A stretch of DNA of 14,115 bases from Limisphaerales bacterium (GCA_003455565.1 DMQW01000330.1:1-14115); one strand, 5' to 3'; positions 1 to 6,889 are shown, numbered from the stretch's first letter. The notes: generated by a model not told the origin, from the sequence alone. Translations and numbers: made by a program.

Positions 1-67
1 CAGCGGACGTGAGTCCGCTCTAAATTTTCGTTTTTTTCGAAATGAGCCGACTCACGTCGGCGGCTAC
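1..67. repeat. Double-hairpin palindromic repeat, copy 1 (cut by window edge)
   Basis: Two short hairpins in opposite orientation separated by an AT-rich spacer. The left arm is AGCGGAC-GTGA-GTCCGCT and the right arm is AGCCGAC-TCAC-GTCGGCG followed by GCTAC. The flanking signatures CTCTAA (inside left) and AATGAG (inside right) are shared with the copy at 5520-5588, so the two belong to one family. The first four bases expected from the other copy (GTAG) would lie before the window. It sits immediately downstream of the YqgE gene. It resembles REP/BIME-type extragenic elements; its mobility and function are unknown. Confidence 0.8.
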
Positions 68-73
68 GAAGAA

Positions 74-637
74 TTAATTCCACGACAGGTCTTCCGGCAA
101 CTGGGAGAGGAGTTTGTTTTTCCAGCCGCCTTTGCTGTGCAGAACTTTTTTCCAGAGTTCCTCGGGCGGGGTTTCAAAGACAAGTTCCAGCGAGGCGGGA
201 AAGGTCAGCCAGGATTTCCGTTTCATTTCAATTTCAAGCTGGCCGGCCGTCCAGCCGGCGTAACCGGCGAACATCCGCACTTTTTTCGCGGGTGAAAAGG
301 AATCGCCAAGCTCCAGCAGATCATCCAGCGAATGGCCGAGCGCAAGATTCGGCAGCACGTCGGCTTCGGGAATGAAATTGTCGGTGTGCAAATAACTCAA
401 CGCGCTCGGTTGCACCGGGCCGCCAAGATAAAGCGGCGCGGTTTTGAGCGCGACCGGCAAATCTGCGATGATCATCTCGCCGACGGTCTTGCCGATGGTG
501 CGGTTGAGGACGAGGCCGAATGCGCCTTCCGCATCGTGTTTGCAGACGAGGACGACGGTGCGTTGAAAAAACGAACCGCCAAGCTGCCCGCTGTCGAGCA
601 GCAACTGACCCTGCAGAGATTTTCCATTTTCAGCCAT
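74..637 (-). CDS. YqgE/AlgH (UPF0301, DUF179) family protein
   Basis: A 187-aa protein of the YqgE/AlgH family, a widespread cytosolic family of unsettled biochemical role; AlgH was named from alginate regulation in Pseudomonas. Visible family signatures are GQLLLDSGQL with SFFQRTVVLVCKH near the N-terminus, EGAFGLVLNR, LYLGGPV in the middle and FAGYAGWTAGQLE towards the C-terminus. Length matches the usual ~187 aa. I chose the ATG at 637; an in-frame GTG at 655 would add six residues (MQVVVA) with no better ribosome site, so the start is not certain. The gene lies 44 bp beyond the terminator of the upstream transketolase gene, so it probably has its own promoter overlapping that terminator. 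A palindromic repeat follows its stop codon. Confidence 0.9.
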   Translation of the reverse strand: MAENGKSLQGQLLLDSGQLGGSFFQRTVVLVCKHDAEGAFGLVLNRTIGKTVGEMIIADLPVALKTAPLYLGGPVQPSALSYLHTDNFIPEADVLPNLALGHSLDDLLELGDSFSPAKKVRMFAGYAGWTAGQLEIEMKRKSWLTFPASLELVFETPPEELWKKVLHSKGGWKNKLLSQLPEDLSWN

Positions 638-680
638 TGCTACGACAACTTGCACCAGAAATGTTCGTCTGGCAAAAAAG

Positions 681-715
681 AAAAAACGCGGAGAATTGCT
701 TCTCCGCGTTTTTTT
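681..715 (-). terminator. Rho-independent terminator of the transketolase gene
   Basis: A perfect 9-bp stem CGCGGAGAA / TTCTCCGCG with a TTGC loop lies between A-runs on the left (681-686, extended by more A to 674) and T-runs on the right (709-715). Read on the minus strand, the hairpin is followed by a U-rich tract, 14 bp after the transketolase stop. Because both sides carry A/T runs, the structure could work in both directions, but no plus-strand gene enters it. Confidence 0.88.
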
Positions 716-728
716 GAGTTTCCGAGAA

Positions 729-2564
729 TTACAGCGATTTGACTTTCTTCACAATCGCCGCCGCATCAATGCCGAAGTGCGCCAGCAGTTCCGCCGCGTG
801 GCCGGAGCGCGGGATGCCGACGACGGCGAGCTTGTGAACTTTGATTCCTTCCACGCTCAATTCGCCCGCGACCGCGTCGCCCAGACCGCCTTCGGAGTAA
901 TGATCTTCGACAGTAATGACGGTGTTGTTCGTCTTTTTCGCGGCAGCCAGAATTTCTTTTTTGCCGAGCGGCTTGATGCTGTAAGCGTCAATGACCGTGA
1001 TGCCGATGCCTTCGGCTTTCAACGTGTCCGCCGCCTTCAACGCTTCAAACAACGTGACGCCCGCGCCGACGACGGTGACTTTGTCGCCCGCAGCCTGGCG
1101 CAAAACTTTCGCGCCGCCGATGGGGAATTGTTCGTCGTTGCCGTAAATGACCGGCGTCTTCGGGCGCGAGGTGCGGAGGAATTGGATGCCACGCGTCTTC
1201 GCCATTTCTTCGAACAATTTTTCCGTGCTGACGGCGTCGCTCGGATAGAGAACCGAACTGCCGACGACCGCGCGCATCATGGCGATATCTTCGAGCGCCA
1301 TCTGCGACGGCCCGTCTTCGCCAATGCTGATGCCGACGTGCGAGCCGACGAGCTTCAGGTTCGCCATGGAAATGCCGGCGACGCGAATCTGGTCAAAAGC
1401 GCGGGTGAAGAACGTCGCGAATGTCGAGGCAAACGGCACATGCCCGCGCGTGCCGTAACCGATGGCAACCGCGACAAGATTTTGCTCGGCAATGTAACAT
1501 TCGGTGGAACGTTCCGGGAATTTCTTGAAGAATTTTTCCGCGTAGGTGGAGTTCTTCGTGTCGCCGTCGAAAGCATTGACGCGCGGATCGGCTTCGCCGA
1601 CGCGGACGAGCGCGGTTCCGTAGGCTTCGCGCGTGGCGATCAAATCGCCCAGTTTGTAGTTGATGGCCGGGTAGCTGGCGGGCGCGGTGAGATTCGGCGC
1701 GGGCAACGCGGTCGGCGCAGGAATCGGCACCCCGAGACCGGACTTGGCGCTGGGCTGAAGTTCGGCGAGGGCTTGGGCTTCTTCTTCCTTGTTCAACGGT
1801 TTGCCGTGCCAGCCGTCTTTGTCCTGCAAAAATGAAACGCCCGCGCCTTTGTAGGTTTTGGCGATGATGACGAGTGGTTTGTCGTCGAGGCCGACGCCGT
1901 TCAATACTTCAATGATTTCTTCGATGTCGTGGCCGTCAATGACTTCAACGCGCCAGCCGAAAGCTTCAAAGCGTTTTGCATAAACGCCGATGTCATGGCC
2001 GAACGCCGTCGCCTGGCTTTGGCCGAGACGGTTCGCGTCCACGATGCCGATGAGATTGTTCAGCTTGTAAATGCCCGCGAGCGACGCGGCTTCCCAGACG
2101 GCACCCTCGGCGATTTCGCCGTCGCCCATCAGGACATAGGTGTTGTAATCCAGTTTATCCTGACGCGCGGCGAGCGCCATGCCGACGCCGACGCCGAGAC
2201 CTTGACCGAGCGAACCCGTCGCCACGTCGGCGAACGCGAGGCGCGGCGTGGGATGACCTTCGAGGTCGTTGCCGAACTGGCGGAGTTTCGCGAGTTCGCT
2301 GATCGGCACAAAACCATTTTCCGCCCACGCCGCGTAAAGCAGCGGCGCGGCGTGACCCTTGGAAAGAATGAAACGGTCGTTGTTGTAAAAATGCGGATTC
2401 TTCGCGTCATACTTCATGTGGCCGAAGAAGAGCGCGGCGACAAGGTCGGCTGCCGAGCAGCACGAAGTCGGATGGCCGCTGCCCGCCGCCGTCGTGGAAG
2501 TAATCGAGTGGATGCGCAGTTGGTTGGCGATGCCTTTTAAAAGTTCAATGTCCGTTTCAATCAT
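729..2564 (-). CDS. tkt: Transketolase (full-length, single chain)
   Basis: A 611-aa thiamine-diphosphate enzyme of the non-oxidative pentose phosphate pathway, transferring two-carbon ketol units between sugar phosphates in the cytosol. Visible motifs: AGSGHPTS (27-34), ATGSLGQGL (115-123), the ThDP/Mg signature GDGEIAEG (147-154) ending near VDAN (175-178), and in the pyrimidine-binding half AEQNLVAVAIGYG with GHVPFASTFATFF, then EDGPSQMALEDIAMMRAV. The size and motif spelling resemble the shorter ~620-aa transketolases (animal/archaeal-like type) more than the ~660-aa E. coli enzyme. Both halves are present in one chain, so it is not a split transketolase. The ATG start has no clear Shine-Dalgarno sequence. 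The upstream coiled-coil gene ends 50 bp before it on the same strand, so co-transcription is possible. A strong terminator follows. Confidence 0.96.
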   Translation of the reverse strand: MIETDIELLKGIANQLRIHSITSTTAAGSGHPTSCCSAADLVAALFFGHMKYDAKNPHFYNNDRFILSKGHAAPLLYAAWAENGFVPISELAKLRQFGNDLEGHPTPRLAFADVATGSLGQGLGVGVGMALAARQDKLDYNTYVLMGDGEIAEGAVWEAASLAGIYKLNNLIGIVDANRLGQSQATAFGHDIGVYAKRFEAFGWRVEVIDGHDIEEIIEVLNGVGLDDKPLVIIAKTYKGAGVSFLQDKDGWHGKPLNKEEEAQALAELQPSAKSGLGVPIPAPTALPAPNLTAPASYPAINYKLGDLIATREAYGTALVRVGEADPRVNAFDGDTKNSTYAEKFFKKFPERSTECYIAEQNLVAVAIGYGTRGHVPFASTFATFFTRAFDQIRVAGISMANLKLVGSHVGISIGEDGPSQMALEDIAMMRAVVGSSVLYPSDAVSTEKLFEEMAKTRGIQFLRTSRPKTPVIYGNDEQFPIGGAKVLRQAAGDKVTVVGAGVTLFEALKAADTLKAEGIGITVIDAYSIKPLGKKEILAAAKKTNNTVITVEDHYSEGGLGDAVAGELSVEGIKVHKLAVVGIPRSGHAAELLAHFGIDAAAIVKKVKSL

Positions 2565-2614
2565 AATAAGTCGCGTAGCTTAATTGACGGACGGCGAAAG
2601 CCAAGAATGAAATC

Positions 2615-3238
2615 TTACGGCGGTGGCAGTGCGTGGCCGGGAAGCGAGCAGGCTGGCTCTTCGGCAGCGGCGTTGAGGGAATAAATACCGCCCGCCGGAC
2701 AAACGGGAAAAATTCCATCTTTGAAATACGGCAGCAAATCCTGCACGGTTGGAACGGCGTCGGTCGTTCGGTTTTTTTCCAGCGCCCATTGCAGCTTCGC
2801 GGCGTCAATCTGCCGGAGATTGTTGATGCAGGCATTGCGCTGGAGCGTTTCGGCCTGGGCGGCGGCGATTTGCTGGTTCTCGGTCTGGAGTTGCGCCAGA
2901 TGTTCCTGCTGCAACTGCAACGCCGTCCGCGCCGTCGTGAGATGCTGGGCGTTCTGCCGGCTTTCCTGCTGCAACCGGTCGGCGGCGGTCTGCAACCCGG
3001 CGAGCTTGTTCGTGAGAATTTCGTTCTGCTTGCGGAGCCGGGAAATCTCCGCCGCCTGCAGACCGGCGTTGGAATTTTTCAGATCCGCCAGCTCGCCCGC
3101 CAACTGCCGGTTTTCCTGCTGCGCCTCCCGCAAGCCGGTCAACGCAACCTCCTTCTCGTGGTTCGCGCGGAAAAGAAAAATTTCCGCGACGAGCATCAAC
3201 GCGAGGCACAACCACGCAAACCAGCGTTTTAGATTCAT
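2615..3238 (-). CDS. Membrane-anchored coiled-coil protein with pseudopilin-like C-terminal tail
   Basis: A 207-aa protein of unknown function. Residues about 1-25 (MNLKRWFAWLCLALMLVAEIF) form one hydrophobic N-terminal segment, a membrane anchor or uncleaved signal. Residues about 30-135 are Q/E/L/A-rich with heptad-like spacing, a long coiled coil. The last ~70 residues carry CINNLRQIDAAKLQWALE, then LLPYFKDG, CPAGGIYSLN and CSLPGH. That cysteine-bearing module is found at the C-terminus of prepilin-like proteins in Verrucomicrobiota and Planctomycetota (from memory). There is no type IV prepilin cleavage motif at this N-terminus. The open frame continues upstream through the tRNA gene to 3367, but the ATG at 3238 gives the natural membrane-anchor start. 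It probably stalks the coiled coil and tail into the periplasm. Confidence 0.8.
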   Translation of the reverse strand: MNLKRWFAWLCLALMLVAEIFLFRANHEKEVALTGLREAQQENRQLAGELADLKNSNAGLQAAEISRLRKQNEILTNKLAGLQTAADRLQQESRQNAQHLTTARTALQLQQEHLAQLQTENQQIAAAQAETLQRNACINNLRQIDAAKLQWALEKNRTTDAVPTVQDLLPYFKDGIFPVCPAGGIYSLNAAAEEPACSLPGHALPPP

Positions 3239-3312
3239 GGCTGAAGTTGTTGTCGCGCTTTTGCCCGCTGGCGTCAAACAAGAAATGGAATTGGAAAATT
3301 GAATCCGGCCTG

Positions 3313-3328
3313 CCGGGCCGCAGCCCGG
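3313..3328 (-). terminator. Possible terminator hairpin downstream of tRNA-Arg
   Basis: A perfect 6-bp G+C stem (CCGGGC / GCCCGG) with a 4-nt loop starts about 10 bp past the 3' end of the tRNA. Read on the minus strand it is followed by CAGGCCGG and then an AT-rich stretch (ATTCAATTTT), not an immediate U-run, so it is a weak candidate. Confidence 0.35.
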
Positions 3329-3337
3329 AGCGAAGGC

Positions 3338-3414
3338 TGGTGCGCGTGGCGGGGGTCGAACCCACAACCTTCAGCTTCGGAGGCTGACGCTCTATCCAAT
3401 TGAGCTACACGCGC
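3338..3414 (-). tRNA. tRNA-Arg, anticodon CCG
   Basis: Read on the minus strand the cloverleaf is complete: acceptor GCGCGTG / CACGCGC (7 bp), D-stem GCTC / GAGC, anticodon stem TCAGC / GCTGA enclosing the 7-nt loop CTCCGAA with anticodon CCG, variable loop AGGTT, T-stem GTGGG / CCCGC with one T-G pair and T-loop TTCGACC. The discriminator base is A, and CCA is encoded at 3340-3338. It would read the CGG arginine codon. Confidence 0.97.
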
Positions 3415-3423
3415 AGTGCCGGT

Positions 3424-3452
3424 AAAATAGCGGGGCAACGCGGTTTGCTCAA
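3424..3452 (-). promoter_or_regulatory. Sigma70-type promoter of tRNA-Arg
   Basis: On the minus strand a -35-like TTGAGC (3452-3447) and a -10-like TATTTT (3429-3424) are separated by exactly 17 bp. The predicted start point falls a few bases before the tRNA 5' end at 3414. Position and spacing fit well; both hexamers deviate from consensus in two positions. Confidence 0.55.
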
Positions 3453-3561
3453 TTGGAATCTTGCTGGCCAATCAACGGCCTGGCTGCGATGTGGCAATTT
3501 TTGTTTTCATACGCCATTGAATACGCAGGCGGCTGGCGAAATGTTACACCCGGTTGGCGCG

Positions 3562-3596
3562 CGAAAACAAAAAAAGGGACGGCTCGAAGCCGTCCC
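3562..3596 (-). terminator. Rho-independent terminator of the Spy-like gene
   Basis: A perfect 9-bp stem GGGACGGCT / AGCCGTCCC (3576-3584 with 3588-3596) with a 3-nt loop. Read on the minus strand it is followed by seven U residues and then GTTTTC. It lies about 28 bp after the stop of the gene at 3624-4061. The rest of 3415-3623 shows no gene. Confidence 0.88.
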
Positions 3597-3623
3597 CGTT
3601 TGTCAATTGTGTGTCCCCACAAA

Positions 3624-4061
3624 TCAGTTCTGCGGCGGCGGAGCGCCAGCACCGCGGGGAGCACCTCCGGGCGGGCGGTTGCCGCGCATTCCCTGGCCCA
3701 TTTTTTCGAATTTGGCGAATTGCTCCGCCGTAAGGATTTCCTTCATTTTCGCCGTCGTGTCAGTGCGAAGAGACTGCATCTTCGTCCGGCGGACTTGTTG
3801 ATCCGTCTCGTTGCGCAGTTCGCCCATTTTCTGGCGCTGTTCATCAAGTGCCGCCTTGACCTTCGGTATTTGGTCGGCCGTCAGGCTCAAATTCGTGGTA
3901 AGCATCTCGATGCTGGGACCACCGCGGCCTCGCTGTCTGCCTCCGGGCGGGCCACCGGCGGGCGGGGTGTTGGTGGAATCTTGTGCGCGCACGGCGATAT
4001 CCGCCGCGAACACACTGCCGGCGACAAGCGCGGCAATCATCAATGTTTTGTTCAGTTTCAT
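3624..4061 (-). CDS. Periplasmic Spy/CpxP-like (LTXXQ) protein
   Basis: A 145-aa exported protein. Residues 1 to about 26 are a Sec signal peptide (MKLNKTLMIAALVAGSVFAADIAVRAQ). A Pro/Gly/Arg-rich linker follows (PPAGGPPGGRQRGRGG), then a helical region about 49-125 with two LTxxQ-like motifs, LSLTADQIPKV and ILTAEQFAKFE, the hallmark of the Spy/CpxP/LTXXQ superfamily. The C-terminus is a second Pro/Gly-rich tail (MRGNRPPGG...APPPQN). Spy-type proteins are ATP-independent periplasmic chaperones or envelope-stress modulators; whether this one is a chaperone, a metal-stress sensor or a plain LTXXQ protein cannot be told from sequence. The ATG at 4061 is the only start that gives an intact signal peptide, and it lacks a Shine-Dalgarno sequence. 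hemL ends 81 bp upstream on the same strand; a strong terminator follows. Confidence 0.85.
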   Translation of the reverse strand: MKLNKTLMIAALVAGSVFAADIAVRAQDSTNTPPAGGPPGGRQRGRGGPSIEMLTTNLSLTADQIPKVKAALDEQRQKMGELRNETDQQVRRTKMQSLRTDTTAKMKEILTAEQFAKFEKMGQGMRGNRPPGGAPRGAGAPPPQN

Positions 4062-4086
4062 ATTTATTTTGGTTGTTCGGTGCGAA

Positions 4087-4109
4087 CCGCCGCTGGTTCT
4101 GTGCGGCGG
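4087..4109 (-). other. G+C hairpin between hemL and the Spy-like gene
   Basis: A perfect 7-bp inverted repeat CCGCCGC / GCGGCGG with a 9-nt loop lies 33 bp after the hemL stop and 25 bp before the next start. No U-tract follows on either strand. It could slow or partly end hemL transcription or stabilise a processed mRNA end; it is not a convincing intrinsic terminator. Confidence 0.4.
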
Positions 4110-4142
4110 GTTATTGAGTGAGACGGCAATATAGCCGAAAGG

Positions 4143-5426
4143 TTACAGCGTCCGCATCACTTTTGCGGCGGTTCGGACGGTCTTTTCGATGTCTGCCGTC
4201 GTGTGCGCGGTGGAGATGAAACCCGATTCAAACTGCGACGGCGCGAAATAAATTCCCGCGTCCAGCATTCCGTGGAAAAATTTCTTGAATCGCTCGCGGT
4301 CGCTCTTCATCGCGTCCGCCACGTTGTGAACCGGCGCGCTCGTGAAATAACTGCAGAACATCGAGCCGCACACATTGAACTGCACGGGAATTTTTGCGGA
4401 CTTCGCGGCGTCCTTCATTCCCGCTTCGAGTTGTTCGCCGAGTTCCTCCAGTTTGCAATACGCGCCGCCGTCGAGCAGTTCCTGTAGATTCGCCAAGCCC
4501 GCCGCCATCGCAATCGGATTGCCACTCAACGTCCCCGCCTGATACACCGGGCCGAGCGGCGCGAGCAAATCCATGATCTCTGCGCGCCCGCCGAACGCGC
4601 CCACCGGCAACCCGCCGCCGATGACCTTGCCGAACGTGGACAAGTCCGGCGTGATGCGAAACCGCTCCTGTGCACCGCCGCGTGCGAGACGAAAACCCGT
4701 CATCACCTCATCGAAAATCAGCAGTGCGCCATCTGCCTTCGTGATCTCGCTCAAAAATTCCAGATAGCCAGGCTTCGGCAAATACAAACCCGCGTTGCCC
4801 GGCACCGGCTCGATGATGATGCCCGCGATTTGATTTTTATTCGCCGCGAACGCCGCCTTCACCGCCTCGACATCATTGTAAGGCAGAACAATTGTATGTT
4901 GCGTGAACGCCGCCGGGACACCGGCGCTGTCGGGATGGCCGAACGTCAGCGCGCCGCTGCCCGCCCGCACCAGCAGCGAATCCACATGGCCGTGATAGCA
5001 GCCGTCGAACTTGATGATCTTGTCGCGCCGCGTGAACCCGCGCGCCAGCCGGATCGCGCTCATGCATGCCTCCGTGCCGCTGCTCGTCATGCGGACTTTT
5101 TGCACGCTCGGCACCAGTTCGCAGATGAGCTTCGCCATCGTGACTTCCAGCGGATTAGGAATGCCGAAGCTCGTGCCGAGTTCAGCCGCAGCCTTCACGG
5201 CGGCAATGATTTTCGGATGCGCATGACCGAGAATCGCCGGTCCCCACGTCAGGACGTAATCAATCAATTCATTTCCGTCCACGTCCCAGATTTTGGAGCC
5301 GCTGGCCCGGTTGACAAAAAAAGGATTGCCGCCCACGGCGCGGAACGCGCGCACCGGCGAATTGACGCCGCCGGGAATGTATTTCAAAGCCTCGGCACAA
5401 AGTTTTTCAGATTGGACCCGATTCAT
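4143..5426 (-). CDS. hemL: Glutamate-1-semialdehyde 2,1-aminomutase
   Basis: A 427-aa PLP enzyme converting glutamate-1-semialdehyde to 5-aminolevulinate in the C5 route of tetrapyrrole synthesis, in the cytosol. Length is the family norm (~425-430). Visible: N-terminal YIPGGVNSPVRAF typical of HemL, the SSGTEA cofactor phosphate-binding turn (115-120), YHGHVDS (144-150), IIIEPVPGN (203-211), the PLP-ring aspartate in IFDEVMTGFR (D239) and the Schiff-base lysine K267 in TFGKVIGGGLPVGAFGG. TLSGNP downstream is also conserved. All catalytic residues appear intact. The ATG at 5426 has only an AT-rich leader and no Shine-Dalgarno sequence. The gene stands alone; no other hem gene is in the window. 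Confidence 0.97.
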   Translation of the reverse strand: MNRVQSEKLCAEALKYIPGGVNSPVRAFRAVGGNPFFVNRASGSKIWDVDGNELIDYVLTWGPAILGHAHPKIIAAVKAAAELGTSFGIPNPLEVTMAKLICELVPSVQKVRMTSSGTEACMSAIRLARGFTRRDKIIKFDGCYHGHVDSLLVRAGSGALTFGHPDSAGVPAAFTQHTIVLPYNDVEAVKAAFAANKNQIAGIIIEPVPGNAGLYLPKPGYLEFLSEITKADGALLIFDEVMTGFRLARGGAQERFRITPDLSTFGKVIGGGLPVGAFGGRAEIMDLLAPLGPVYQAGTLSGNPIAMAAGLANLQELLDGGAYCKLEELGEQLEAGMKDAAKSAKIPVQFNVCGSMFCSYFTSAPVHNVADAMKSDRERFKKFFHGMLDAGIYFAPSQFESGFISTAHTTADIEKTVRTAAKVMRTL

Positions 5427-5812
5427 GGAAATAAATTAACAACGAAGCCGCCGGGAAAAAAGCAGAATAAAAATAGATTAACCGCGAAATACCCGAAACA
5501 CGCGAAAAACAAATCAGCCGTAGCAGCCGACGTGAGTCGGCTCTAACTTTCGCCGGATAAGAATGAGCGGACTCACGTCCGCTGCTACCTCAATACACCA
5601 GCTCCGCCGCTGAAGAAATCTTAACGCAAAGGCGCAAAGCTGCTAAGAAGCAAGGCAAACACCGTCTATCCTTTGCGCCCTGAGCACGGCCACCAGCAAG
5701 GCAGTCAGCGGCATTTCAACAGAGCAAAGCGGAGGTGAAAAGCCGTTGTCTGCCGTCGCCAGCGAAAAACCAGCTTGCCGGGAAACCATCCGTGTGCGAA
5801 TGTTTGCATTGT
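5427..5812. other. Intergenic region of 386 bp with several repeats
   Basis: This gap separates minus-strand hemL from the plus-strand toxin-antitoxin pair and marks the change from housekeeping to accessory DNA. It holds an A-rich segment with three closely spaced GAAA-containing units (CGCGAAATAC, CCGAAACAC, GCGAAAAAC at about 5484-5511), the palindromic repeat at 5520-5588, and a CGCAAAG-GCGCAAAG tandem at about 5624-5639. No tRNA or convincing gene is visible. An open frame from a GTG at 5735 runs into the antitoxin gene, but its first 26 residues look non-coding. The hemL promoter should lie in its left part; no clear hexamers were found. Confidence 0.6.
5520..5588. repeat. Double-hairpin palindromic repeat, copy 2 (complete)
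   Basis: A 69-bp element starting GTAGCAGC and ending GCTGCTAC. Left hairpin AGCCGAC-GTGA-GTCGGCT and right hairpin AGCGGAC-TCAC-GTCCGCT are separated by CTCTAACTTT...GAATGAG. The outer 8 bp are perfectly inverted. Compared with copy 1 at 1-67, the fourth base pair of each stem is swapped (C-G for G-C) with pairing kept. It lies between hemL and the accessory region. Likely a REP/BIME-like extragenic element; its effect is unknown. Confidence 0.85.
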
Positions 5813-6235
5813 ATGGCAACCATGACCAAAGACGCGACCGTATCGGTGCGGCTCACCGCCCGCGAAAAATCCGGCCTGGATACCGACGCCCGCATGAAGG
5901 GGATTCCCTCCGGCACGGCGGCGGCGGGTTACATTGCCGAAGGCGTGCGGCGCAGCCGGTTTCCGGCGATTGAATTTCGGGATGGACAGCCGGGCCGGGT
6001 GGCGTATTTGGTGGGCAGCCGGTGGCCGGTCTGGATGATTGTCGAGTTGGTGCGGGAGCTGGATGGCAACCTGGCCGAAGCCGTGAAGCTCATCCGTAAA
6101 CCCGCCGCGCTGGTGCGGATGGCGCTGGCCTACGCCGACGCCTACCCGCAGGAAATCAAGGACAGCGCGGCGCTGGCGTCCCGGCGCGATTACGCCGGCA
6201 TGAAGCAGGAAATTCCCGAACTGGAGCAGTTGTGA
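5813..6235 (+). CDS. DUF433-type antitoxin of a toxin-antitoxin pair
   Basis: A 140-aa protein that looks like the antitoxin of the following DUF5615-type gene. The N-terminal ~40 residues (TVSVRLTAREKSGLDTDAR) resemble a ribbon-helix-helix or similar DNA-binding start. The middle and C-terminal part carries the DUF433 pattern: GSRWPVWMIVELVRELDGNLAEA, then a helix ending ALAYADAYPQEI. DUF433 proteins are small helical antitoxins usually paired with PIN-like toxins (VapBC-like). The start is uncertain: ATG at 5813 or 5822 fits the domain; a GTG at 5735 would add 26 residues that look non-coding. The stop overlaps the start of the toxin gene (GTGA at 6232-6235), so translation is coupled. Autoregulation is expected for such pairs but no operator was identified. 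Confidence 0.8.
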   Translation: MATMTKDATVSVRLTAREKSGLDTDARMKGIPSGTAAAGYIAEGVRRSRFPAIEFRDGQPGRVAYLVGSRWPVWMIVELVRELDGNLAEAVKLIRKPAALVRMALAYADAYPQEIKDSAALASRRDYAGMKQEIPELEQL

Positions 6236-6591
6236 AGATCAAACTGCTGCTGGATGTTCATATCTCCCCGGAGGTGGCGGCGGCGCTGCGGCGGCAATTT
6301 CCCGGTCTGGATGTGAAAAGCATCCACGACACCGACTGGGCGGCGCTGGCGGATGAAGTGCTGCTGGAACTGCTGGACCAGGAAGGGCGGGTGCTGGTGA
6401 CGCGCGACGTGAACACCGTGCCGGTTCACTGCAAGGCGCGGCTGGCGGCGGGCAAGACGTTTGCCGGGGTGATTTATGCGGACAGCAAGAAACTGCGTCA
6501 GACCGACCAGCGCGGACTCACCCGGCGACTGGCAGAAGTAGTGAAAAAGCATGGCCACGAAGATTTCACCTGCCGCTCCGGCTGGTTGTGA
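6232..6591 (+). CDS. DUF5615 PIN-like toxin
   Basis: A 119-aa protein of the DUF5615 (Mut7-C/PIN-like ribonuclease) family. Visible acidic residues are D8 in LLLDVHISPEVAAALRR, D41 in ALADEVLLELL and D59 in GRVLVTRDVNTVP, matching the family's 'LLDEnlp...D.eil..a...gr.lvTrD.D' pattern. The usual second D after TRD is N61 here. Translation starts at GTG 6232, overlapping the antitoxin stop, with GGAG at 6223-6226 as a good ribosome site 5 nt upstream. It is expected to be an RNase-type toxin held in check by the DUF433 partner; the RNA target is not predictable. The C-terminus (HGHEDFTCRSGWL) runs directly into a recombinase remnant in another frame, so its last residues may not be native. Confidence 0.82.
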   Translation: MKIKLLLDVHISPEVAAALRRQFPGLDVKSIHDTDWAALADEVLLELLDQEGRVLVTRDVNTVPVHCKARLAAGKTFAGVIYADSKKLRQTDQRGLTRRLAEVVKKHGHEDFTCRSGWL

Positions 6592-6592
6592 A

Positions 6593-6814
6593 CGGGCATT
6601 GAAATGCGGTTTCCCGGAGCGGTTCGCGCAACAGGCGTTGGGGCACAATTCCAAGGCGGTGCATCGGGCGTATGCGAAACACGCGGAAGTCACCGTGCCG
6701 TCGCTGGATGATTGGGAAAAGGATTGGCAGGAAAATCCGCAACGCAGCGTGCAACCCAAATTGCTGCCAGTGGATTTCCGGTCGCCGTTGGCTGCCATCG
6801 TGGAATCAAATTGA
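6593..6814 (+). pseudogene. C-terminal remnant of a tyrosine recombinase/integrase
   Basis: The frame that is open from 6551 to 6814 encodes, from about residue 15, GFPERFAQQALGHNSKAVHRAYAKHAEVTVP, which reads as the end of a phage-type integrase: the box II LGH histidine followed by the tyrosine nucleophile in HRAYAK, then a short basic/acidic tail. The rest of the catalytic domain (the first arginine, HxLR) and the N-terminal core-binding domain are absent. The preceding ~40 bp overlap the DUF5615 toxin in another frame, so the fragment begins abruptly at about 6593-6600. It is a relic of a mobile element and cannot be catalytically active alone. It is placed between two accessory modules. 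Confidence 0.75.
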
Positions 6815-6889
6815 AACGCCAGCCGGGATTGAAACAGTGGTTTTTTCATTCGCCATCCGTGTTCTTGTTGCTAAATTCTGGGTGTTCGC

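Noticed and set aside
696..1835. Long plus-strand open frame of 379 codons opposite transketolase
   Set aside because: Arg/Asp/Phe-rich translation without domains, fully antisense to a clear transketolase; it is open only because of the high G+C codon pattern.
3239..3367. N-terminal extension of the coiled-coil gene
   Set aside because: The added residues are translated tRNA and its 3' flank; the ATG at 3238 gives a proper membrane-anchor start.
3338..3414. tRNA-Arg as attachment site of the recombinase relic
   Set aside because: No second copy of the tRNA 3' end was found near the recombinase remnant or the operon edges, and housekeeping genes lie between.
4830..5546. Plus-strand frame of 238 codons opposite hemL
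   Set aside because: Arg/His-rich shadow translation that runs into the palindromic repeat; hemL on the other strand explains the region.
6815..6889. Promoter of the three-gene operon
   Set aside because: Several AT-rich hexamers (for example TTGAAA, TAAATT) are present but none pair at 16-18 bp spacing well enough to call.
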